Of a stretch of DNA of 64,000 nucleotides, positions 55,684-61,943 are shown one piece after another (the first letter of the stretch is position 1; every line of letters begins with the position of its first letter). The notes beneath the pieces were generated by a model. The model did not search any database. It saw only the letters and a program-made list of their open reading frames with translations, and was not told the origin of the DNA. The stretch spans positions 1-64,000 of the forward strand of contig NZ_QVMM01000003.1 of NCBI RefSeq assembly GCF_010501065.1, in the 5' to 3' direction. The position numbers and the translations under genes were made by a program. Origin of the DNA: Dysgonomonas sp. 216 (GTDB lineage: Bacteria > Bacteroidota > Bacteroidia > Bacteroidales > Dysgonomonadaceae).

Positions 55684-55705
55684 TAATTCTATATTTGTAG
55701 AATTA
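55684..55705 (+). promoter_or_regulatory. Dyad overlapping the promoter of the structured RNA candidate
   Basis: TAATTCTA, six bases, TAGAATTA: a perfect 8-6-8 palindrome. The TAnnTTTG element TATATTTG (55690-55697) lies across its centre, so a protein bound to the dyad would block or position RNA polymerase. Confidence 0.55.
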
Positions 55706-55912
55706 ATAAATATATAAGTGTTCTTTAAAATTGTACTACAGTTGCGCGGAATCGTAGATTCTTTACATACTTTTTGCCCCGTACTGACCTCGCCGTATGT
55801 GCGGGGTACCCGCTTAGCGAAGTGAACGCCCGGAACAATTACAAACGAGAAGTGCAGGCTACTCAAAATGAACGAAGGCAAGCATTGGCAAGATGCGCGG
55901 CAGTAAGAACTT
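55704..55912 (+). ncRNA. Structured RNA candidate, possibly a 6S-type (Bacteroidales-1) RNA
   Basis: About 190 nt with far higher GC than its surroundings and no credible reading frame. Its ends can pair: GTTCT with AGAAC, TACT with AGTA, and TTGCGC (55742-55747) with GCGCGG (55895-55900). The inside holds a strong GCGGGGTACCCGC hairpin and a TTGCC/GGCAA pairing. It is preceded by an exact TAnnTTTG element at the right distance. The long closing rod with a GC-rich apex suits 6S RNA, and Bacteroidales-1 is the 6S form in this order. I identify it only by shape, so the family is tentative. Confidence 0.45.
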
Positions 55913-55928
55913 AAAAAAACAATAAAAC

Positions 55929-55948
55929 TGTCAGATGTGTCAGGTTTT
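55929..55948 (+). repeat. TGTCA tandem motif, copy 4
   Basis: TGTCAGATGTGTCAGGTTTT, identical to copy 1 in all 20 bases. It directly follows the structured RNA candidate and is followed 57 bp later by a second perfect dyad. Confidence 0.6.
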
Positions 55949-55985
55949 ATTATTAATGCAATTTGTAGAGTGTCACAACAAATGG

Positions 55986-56009
55986 TTAATTCTATGTGAG
56001 TAGAATTAA
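55986..56009. promoter_or_regulatory. Second dyad of the duplicated unit, upstream of miaB
   Basis: TTAATTCTA, six bases, TAGAATTAA: a perfect 9-6-9 palindrome sharing both arms with the dyad at 55684. No TAnnTTTG lies inside this one. Confidence 0.5.
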
Positions 56010-56063
56010 TGGGCTTTTATTTCTAATTATAAAAAACACGACAAACTTATTCCATTAAATTTC

Positions 56064-56071
56064 TACCTTTG
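56064..56071 (+). promoter_or_regulatory. Promoter -7 element for miaB
   Basis: TACCTTTG, exact TAnnTTTG match 57 bp before the miaB ATG. Confidence 0.55.
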
Positions 56072-56128
56072 TGTTGCTAAATGGTTTGAGAAAACCAATA
56101 TAATAATAACTTAGAAAGTAAAGTAACA

Positions 56129-57490
56129 ATGAACGAGAACAAAGGACTGGACTTTAAATCCACGACTGACAAAAAATTGTTCATCGAGACATATGGTTGT
56201 CAGATGAACGTAGCCGATAGTGAAGTTGTAGCATCTATTATGGAAATGGATGGATATGCTATAACAGAAACAATGGACGATGCCGATGCCGTGTTTATCA
56301 ATACGTGTTCGGTTAGGGATAACGCCGAACAGCGGGTTATTCAACGCTTAGAGTATATAAATGCTATTAAGCGTAAAAAGAAAAAAGATTTGATTATAGG
56401 TGTTTTAGGTTGTATGGCCGAACGGGTAAAAGATGAACTAATAGAAAAACACCATGCCGATGTAGTAGTTGGCCCTGATGCTTATCTTGATTTACCTAAT
56501 TTAATTGGAGCTGCCGAAAAGGGCGAAAAAGCGATAAATGTACAACTGTCGAAAACCGAAACATATAAAGATGTAATACCCCTTAAGATTGGTGGCAATC
56601 ATATTTCAGGGTTTATTTCCATTATGCGGGGGTGCGATAAGGTTTGTACGTATTGCATTGTTCCGTACACCAGAGGTCGGGAGCGTAGCCGCGATCCTCA
56701 AAGTATTTTAAATGAGTTAGCCAGCTTAAAAGATAAAAACTTTAAAGAAGTCACTCTTTTAGGGCAAAATGTAAACTCGTATCGTTTTGAAAACGAAGAT
56801 GGAAGCATAACAGACTTTCCAGCATTGTTGAAGATGGTTGCCGAAGCCGCACCAAGTATACGAATACGTTTTACAACCTCGTACCCGACAGATATGACAG
56901 ATGAGACACTTGAGGTAATAGCTGCATACGATAATCTGTGCAAGTTTATCCATTTGCCGGTGCAATCGGGCAGCACGAAGATGCTGGGAGTGATGAAACG
57001 TAAGTATAACAGAGAACAATATTTAGACCGTATAGCTGCAATAAAACGTATTATACCGGGCTGTGGTTTATCTACCGACATAATGTGTGGGTATCATTCC
57101 GAAACGGAGGAAGATCATCAGGATACATTATCTTTAATGCGAGAAGTTGGTTTCGATTCGGCTTTTATGTTCAAATATTCGGAACGTCCGGGTACTTATG
57201 CCGCAAAAAAACTAACAGATGATATTCCTGAAGAAGTGAAAGTAGCACGCCTGCAAGAAATTATAAATTTACAAAACGAATTATCGGGCGAAAGCAATAA
57301 ACAGGATATAGGGAAGGTATTTGAAGTCTTAGTAGAAGGGTTTTCAAAAAGATCGAAAGAGCAATTGTTTGGACGATCGTCCCAAAACAAAGTAATAATC
57401 TTCAATAAAGGAAACCATAAGATTGGCGAATTGGTAAAAGTGAAGGTGACCGGAAGCACATCGGCAACTTTATTTGGAGACGAAATTTAA
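56129..57490 (+). CDS. miaB: tRNA-2-methylthio-N6-dimethylallyladenosine synthase
   Basis: The 453-residue radical-SAM methylthiotransferase modifies i6A37 of tRNAs reading UNN codons. It has an N-terminal UPF0004 domain (ETYGCQMNVADSEVV, FINTCSVRDNAEQR, LGCMAERV: three Cys for the auxiliary cluster), the radical-SAM CxxxCxxC in MRGCDKVCTYCIVPYTRGRE, and a C-terminal TRAM domain (about 385-450). Length agrees with E. coli MiaB (474). It sits downstream of the duplicated regulatory units with its own promoter. Confidence 0.96.
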   Translation: MNENKGLDFKSTTDKKLFIETYGCQMNVADSEVVASIMEMDGYAITETMDDADAVFINTCSVRDNAEQRVIQRLEYINAIKRKKKKDLIIGVLGCMAERVKDELIEKHHADVVVGPDAYLDLPNLIGAAEKGEKAINVQLSKTETYKDVIPLKIGGNHISGFISIMRGCDKVCTYCIVPYTRGRERSRDPQSILNELASLKDKNFKEVTLLGQNVNSYRFENEDGSITDFPALLKMVAEAAPSIRIRFTTSYPTDMTDETLEVIAAYDNLCKFIHLPVQSGSTKMLGVMKRKYNREQYLDRIAAIKRIIPGCGLSTDIMCGYHSETEEDHQDTLSLMREVGFDSAFMFKYSERPGTYAAKKLTDDIPEEVKVARLQEIINLQNELSGESNKQDIGKVFEVLVEGFSKRSKEQLFGRSSQNKVIIFNKGNHKIGELVKVKVTGSTSATLFGDEI

Positions 57491-57643
57491 ATTAAAATCC
57501 TTTATTGATACGTATTTCAGGAAAAATAACTAAATTGGAACAATAAACTTGTTTTTTAACTTAAACAAATCTGTGTCTATTATTGTTAAAGTTTTATACA
57601 CTGTGAAATTTGTTAGAATACTAATTTTAAAACCTCAAGAGTT

Positions 57644-57850
57644 ATGAAAAAGTCAAGTTCTAGTTTGTTGTTTTTTGCAATTGGTGCAGCTTTAGGTGCT
57701 GCCGTTGGGTATGTAGTTGCTTCCGATAAAAAAGAAGAATGGCTGAAAAGTGCAAATAATTTGGCCGATAAAATTGTTACCAATATAAAAAATACAGTAG
57801 CAAAGGGTAAGCATCATGCTGAAGAAATAGAGGAAGATGCAGAAGGATGA
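57644..57850 (+). CDS. Short YtxH-like membrane protein
   Basis: The 68-residue protein has one Gly/Ala-rich span (LLFFAIGAALGAAVGYVVA) followed by a charged helical tail ending EEIEEDAEG. It resembles the YtxH-like protein at 26324 in plan but is shorter. First of three overlapping small genes: its stop lies 14 bp inside the next reading frame. Function unknown; envelope or stress association is the usual guess for the family. Confidence 0.7.
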   Translation: MKKSSSSLLFFAIGAALGAAVGYVVASDKKEEWLKSANNLADKIVTNIKNTVAKGKHHAEEIEEDAEG

Positions 57851-58217
57851 TAGAGAAGAAATAAATGACCTGAATAGCCTTTTTTCATCACTAAAGGACG
57901 ATACGTCGGTTTATGTAGAAAAAAGGCTTAGGATATTTAAATTAAGAGCATACGAAAAAACGTCGATAGCTAGTTCGTATATCGTATACGGAGTGTTGCT
58001 TTGTATTGTTTTATTCACGATTTTTATTTTAGGGCTTATTGCTCTTGGCTTTGTGTTTGGCAGTCTATTGGAAAGTTATGCGATGGGATTTGGAGTGTTG
58101 ATTTTAATTGTTGTTTTAACATTTATATTGATGCTTTTCAGCGCAAAATCAATCAGACGAGTTTTTTCTAATATTATAGTGCGGATAATCAATAAAATAG
58201 AAAAAGATGAAGAATAA
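57837..58217 (+). CDS. Phage_holin_3_6/DUF1469-like two-span membrane protein
   Basis: The 126-residue protein has a charged amphipathic N-terminus (to about 45), two long spans (about 46-72 and 78-103) joined by a short ESYAMG loop, and a basic tail. This fits the DUF1469 (holin superfamily III-like) group, which in Bacteroidota is chromosomal and not phage-derived. It overlaps both neighbours (14 and 11 bp), so the trio is translated as a unit. A lysis function is not implied. Confidence 0.7.
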   Translation: MQKDDREEINDLNSLFSSLKDDTSVYVEKRLRIFKLRAYEKTSIASSYIVYGVLLCIVLFTIFILGLIALGFVFGSLLESYAMGFGVLILIVVLTFILMLFSAKSIRRVFSNIIVRIINKIEKDEE

Positions 58218-58545
58218 ACTGTCGCCAATAGAGCAGTTGAGACAAGAACGCTTAGAACTAATAGCCGAATGTAAAGAACGTGAGGAGGAAATGTTATATA
58301 AAGTATCGTATCTGAAACAAAATTTTGGTTCGCTGCTTTTAGGTTCGGTAATAAATAGTACACGTAGCTCTTTTGGTTCTTTTCTTTCGGGTTTCTCTTC
58401 GGGCTGTAATGGCAGTCGACCGGCAATAATCGATAAAATAACGGCCTATGCTCCTATGGTTTTAGGAATGTTGCAACCTATTTTGATAAGTATGATAACC
58501 CGCAAAATAAAGTCTTGGTTATTCGGTAAAAAAAATAAAAGCTAA
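58207..58545 (+). CDS. Small hypothetical protein, third gene of the overlapping trio
   Basis: The 112-residue protein starts with a charged coiled-coil segment (LSPIEQLRQERLELIAECKE), then a Gly/Ser-rich stretch (about 43-72, SSFGSFLSGFSSGCNG) and a hydrophobic helix (MVLGMLQPILISMITRKI) with a lysine-rich end. No family is recognised. Overlap with the holin-like gene suggests a shared complex at the inner membrane. Confidence 0.65.
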   Translation: MKNKLSPIEQLRQERLELIAECKEREEEMLYKVSYLKQNFGSLLLGSVINSTRSSFGSFLSGFSSGCNGSRPAIIDKITAYAPMVLGMLQPILISMITRKIKSWLFGKKNKS

Positions 58546-58571
58546 ATTCTTATTAGGCTTATTTATATAAG

Positions 58572-58606
58572 AAATGAGAAGCTTGAATTAGTTTCTCATT
58601 TTTATT
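58572..58606 (+). terminator. Terminator after the small-gene trio
   Basis: AAATGAGAA / TTCTCATTT stem (58572-58580 with 58593-58601) followed by TTATTTTT. Confidence 0.7.
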
Positions 58607-58749
58607 TTTACTGGTACTATGAAAAATATCTGCTCACTTTTAATACGAGTGTGCATTTTGGACTATCGTTATATATTTTGGTTTGTATTTTTATGAGATT
58701 TTGATGATTTTAATTTGTTTTTTATTCGTCAAATCTGAAATCATTATTT

Positions 58750-58757
58750 TAACTTTG
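58750..58757 (+). promoter_or_regulatory. Promoter -7 element for the carboxyltransferase gene
   Basis: TAACTTTG, exact TAnnTTTG match; gives a leader of about 100 nt before the ATG at 58865. Confidence 0.5.
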
Positions 58758-58864
58758 TGATGCTTTTATAGAGGCAGTAATCCATATTTTTTTACTAAAT
58801 TTATTGATTGGTGCTATGAAGATGTTTCGACAACTAAACTATAACAAACAACATAAAAATCGCT

Positions 58865-60646
58865 ATGGGAAGAGAAATTAAATTTAGTCTCCTTTACCGT
58901 GACATGTGGCAGTCTTCAGGGAAATATCAGCCACGTGTTGATCAGTTAACACAAATTGCACCGGTTATTGTCGATATGGGATGTTTTGCCCGTGTTGAGA
59001 CAAATGGAGGAGCTTTCGAACAAGTAAACCTTCTGTATGGAGAAAATCCGAATAAATCTGTTCGGGAATGGACTGCTCCTTTTAATAAAGCCGGAATACA
59101 AACACACATGCTCGAACGGGGGTTGAATGCTTTACGCATGTATCCAGTTCCTAAAGATGTAAGACAATTAATGTTCAAAGTAAAATGCGCACAGGGTACA
59201 AACATCGCACGTTCGTTCGATGGATTGAATGATCCTCGCAATCTTGAACTTTCAGTAAAGTATGCGAAAGAAGCAGGGATGATTTCACAAACTGCATTAT
59301 GTATAACACATTCGCCTGTACACACAGTAGAATATTATCTTAATTTTGCAGATAAGCTGGTTGAGTTCGGAGCCGATGAAATTTGTTTGAAGGACATGGC
59401 GGGAATAGGGCGTCCTGCATTTTTAGGAAAGCTTGTAAAAGCACTAAAAGACAGGCATCCTAATATACCTATTGAATATCATGGACATACAGGTCCCGGT
59501 TTCTCTGTTGCCTCTATGTTGGAAGTAGCCCGTGCCGGTGCCGATTATCTAGATGTAGCTATGGAGCCTTTGGCTTGGGGTATGGTTCATCCGGATGTAA
59601 TAACAATACAAGCAATGTTAAAAGACGCAGGCTTTTTAGTGCCGGATATTAACATGAATGCTTATATGGAAGCCCGTTCTTTGACACAATCGTTCATTGA
59701 TGATTTCCTCGGGTATTTTATTGATCCATCTAACAAAATAATGACATCATTACTTGTTGGATGTGGACTTCCGGGAGGAATGATGGGATCGATGATGGCA
59801 GACCTTAGAGGAATGCACTCTGCAATAAATATGGCATTACGCAATAATGGTAAACCAGAAGTGACACTGAATGATCTTGTTGTTCAATTGTTCCAAGAGG
59901 TAGAGTATGTATGGCCTAAACTAGGCTATCCTCCATTAGTGACGCCTTTTAGCCAATATGTGAAAAACATTGCATTGATGAATATTTTTGCAATGGCTCA
60001 AGGTGAACCACGCTTCTCGAAAATAGATAAAGATAGCTGGAATATGATTCTGGGTAAGACTGGTAAACTTCCGGGTAAACTGGACGATGAAATAATAGAA
60101 CTTGCCCAAAAACAAGGATTGGAATTTTACACAGGAAATCCTCAGGACGAATATCCAGATGCATTAGATCAGTATCGTAAAGAGATGGATGAGAATGGAT
60201 GGGATTATGGTCAGGATGACGAAGAATTGTTTGAATTGGCTATGCACGACCGTCAGTATCGCGACTATAAATCAGGCTTGGCTAAAGAACGTTTTAATGC
60301 TGATCTTGAAAAAGAAAAGGCTAAAGCCGGAGCTCCTATAATTGTAACACGTCAGGTTGTTGAAGTGCCAGCATTTGATGCAAAAGCTATTCAGGAAAAA
60401 TATCCTGAAGCAAAACCACTTCAGGCTGTTAGCTCGGGACAGGTAATATGGCAAGTTGATTTGGTTGATCCATCTACAGCTCCTGTTATCGGAACTTCTG
60501 TAAAAGAGGGAGATACTATATGCTTTATTCAAACTTATTATGGAATAGAAGAAGTAAAAGCTTTGGCTTCAGGGAAAATTCTTCAGATAGAAACCAAGCA
60601 AGGAGATAAAGTACAGAAAAATCAAGTGTTAGCTTATATAGGATAG
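58865..60646 (+). CDS. Carboxyltransferase (oxaloacetate decarboxylase alpha / pyruvate carboxylase B type) with a biotinyl-like domain lacking the AMKM lysine
   Basis: The 593-residue protein has a TIM-barrel carboxyltransferase domain (about 5-290) that keeps the metal set: Asp13 in YRDMWQS, Lys176 in CLKDMAG, and His206/His208 in EYHGHTGPG. A conserved carboxylase domain follows (to about 460), then a charged linker and a biotinyl/lipoyl-like fold (about 515-593). Where EAMKM should be, the sequence reads QTYYG (556-560), so no biotin can be attached there. RDMWQ also differs from the usual RDxHQ. It is monocistronic. It could act with a separate biotin carrier or have a new role; substrate unknown. 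Confidence 0.82.
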   Translation: MGREIKFSLLYRDMWQSSGKYQPRVDQLTQIAPVIVDMGCFARVETNGGAFEQVNLLYGENPNKSVREWTAPFNKAGIQTHMLERGLNALRMYPVPKDVRQLMFKVKCAQGTNIARSFDGLNDPRNLELSVKYAKEAGMISQTALCITHSPVHTVEYYLNFADKLVEFGADEICLKDMAGIGRPAFLGKLVKALKDRHPNIPIEYHGHTGPGFSVASMLEVARAGADYLDVAMEPLAWGMVHPDVITIQAMLKDAGFLVPDINMNAYMEARSLTQSFIDDFLGYFIDPSNKIMTSLLVGCGLPGGMMGSMMADLRGMHSAINMALRNNGKPEVTLNDLVVQLFQEVEYVWPKLGYPPLVTPFSQYVKNIALMNIFAMAQGEPRFSKIDKDSWNMILGKTGKLPGKLDDEIIELAQKQGLEFYTGNPQDEYPDALDQYRKEMDENGWDYGQDDEELFELAMHDRQYRDYKSGLAKERFNADLEKEKAKAGAPIIVTRQVVEVPAFDAKAIQEKYPEAKPLQAVSSGQVIWQVDLVDPSTAPVIGTSVKEGDTICFIQTYYGIEEVKALASGKILQIETKQGDKVQKNQVLAYIG

Positions 60647-60675
60647 AAGCTTAACTGATTTAGAATGAGTATATA

Positions 60676-60716
60676 AGGCTGCATTTCGAGAATGATCGGG
60701 ATGCAGTCTTTTTTGA
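60676..60716 (+). terminator. Terminator after the carboxyltransferase gene
   Basis: AGGCTGCATTTCG pairs with CGGGATGCAGTCT (with G-T pairs) around an 8-nt loop, followed by six Ts. Confidence 0.75.
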
Positions 60717-60799
60717 TAAAAAAGATTAATATTTAGGTTACCCCAATAAACTAATAATCCTTTATTTTGTTTATCTATAAGTAATGTAGGTTATTAAAA

Positions 60800-61942
60800 A
60801 TGGCTCTTAGAGGGAAATTACTAGCAATAAGAATAACAAAAGGACTAAAATATACTGTTTTTGCAACAAACCTTGTTGTAATAGTCTTACTATTGCTATC
60901 GGTTAAGGCGACGTCAATAGCTCCGTCTTCATCAATAATTATAGCATATCTGGGAATGGGATTTCCATTTCTGGCATTATTAAATGTCTTTTACTTAATC
61001 TTATGGATTATCACATTTAGGTGGTGGTATGTTATTATACAGCTGGTAATTCTTGTTCTGTGTTGGGAGTCTATCTACACCTACTTCCCGTATAACTCAA
61101 TGCAGGAGGTGCCCAAAAATAACCTGAAAGTATTATCCTATAATGTTAGGGGATTTGATTGGTTAACAGGAAGTGAGGCGCGGAAAAACCCTGTGTTTGA
61201 GTATCTGGCGAATAATGATGCTGATATTATATGTTTGCAAGAGTTTGCTGTTGATGATAAGAAGGGAAGAAACAGGCTTATTTCATTACAAGAGTTTGAT
61301 GATATAATGAAAGATTACCCATATCGGGCTATTGTTCGGTTGGGTGAAGAAAATCTACCCAATATTTATGGTCTGGCTTGTTATTCCAAGTATCCGATAT
61401 TGACACAGGCCCGATTGCCAATAAATAGTGCGTTCAATGGATCGGCTATGTATGAGATTCGGATTGGTATGAAGAAGATCACTATTGTTAATAGCCATCT
61501 CGAATCGAACCGTATAACAGCAGAAGACAAGGTATTATATAAGAAGCTTGTAGTGGAGCCAACTCAGGAAAAAATGAATGAGATGGCCCAGATGGTACAA
61601 AAGAGGCTTGAGCCGGCTTTTAAAACACGCGAACAACAAGCTGATATTATTGCTAACTGTGTAAAGCAACAGCGAGAAAAAACATCGGCGATTATACTTT
61701 GTGGCGATTTTAATGATACACCAATCTCATATGCATACGAAACAATAAGAGGCAATATGACAGATTCGTTTAAGCGTACGGGACGAGGACTAGGCATAAC
61801 ATATCATGCCAATGGTTTTTGGTTCCGTATAGACTATATAATGCACACAAAGAATCTTAAATCATATAACAGTTATGTCGATAAAGTGAAATACTCCGAT
61901 CATTATCCTATTTACAGCTATATATCGCTCGACGGGCTTTAA
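60800..61942 (+). CDS. Membrane-anchored endonuclease/exonuclease/phosphatase (EEP) family protein
   Basis: The 380-residue protein has three N-terminal spans (about 18-36, 45-70, 75-95). The rest is an EEP domain: LKVLSYNVRGFDW, DADIICLQEF (metal Glu), IVNSHLESNR (Asn and His), AIILCGDFNDTPISYAYE (Asp and Asn), RIDYIMHTKN and the terminal SDHYPIYSYI catalytic Asp-His. EEP enzymes cut nucleic acids or phospholipid/sphingomyelin-type phosphodiesters; membrane anchoring suggests an outer-facing target such as lipids or extracellular nucleic acid. It converges on mutS2, with a single base between the two stop codons. Confidence 0.83.
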   Translation: MALRGKLLAIRITKGLKYTVFATNLVVIVLLLLSVKATSIAPSSSIIIAYLGMGFPFLALLNVFYLILWIITFRWWYVIIQLVILVLCWESIYTYFPYNSMQEVPKNNLKVLSYNVRGFDWLTGSEARKNPVFEYLANNDADIICLQEFAVDDKKGRNRLISLQEFDDIMKDYPYRAIVRLGEENLPNIYGLACYSKYPILTQARLPINSAFNGSAMYEIRIGMKKITIVNSHLESNRITAEDKVLYKKLVVEPTQEKMNEMAQMVQKRLEPAFKTREQQADIIANCVKQQREKTSAIILCGDFNDTPISYAYETIRGNMTDSFKRTGRGLGITYHANGFWFRIDYIMHTKNLKSYNSYVDKVKYSDHYPIYSYISLDGL

Positions 61943-61943
61943 A

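Larger units (their letters stand above)
58546..58864. other. Non-coding stretch before the carboxyltransferase gene
   Basis: Contains the trio's terminator and, near its end, the promoter of the next gene. Between them is AT-rich sequence without recognisable motif or reading frame. Confidence 0.5.

Noticed and set aside
55740..55910. GC-rich island as tmRNA or RNase P RNA
   Set aside because: No tRNA-like ends, tag frame or CCA for tmRNA, and none of the conserved RNase P sequence elements; size is also too small for both.
57837..58217. Holin-like protein as evidence of a prophage
   Set aside because: No other phage gene is nearby, and DUF1469-type proteins are ordinary chromosomal genes in this phylum.
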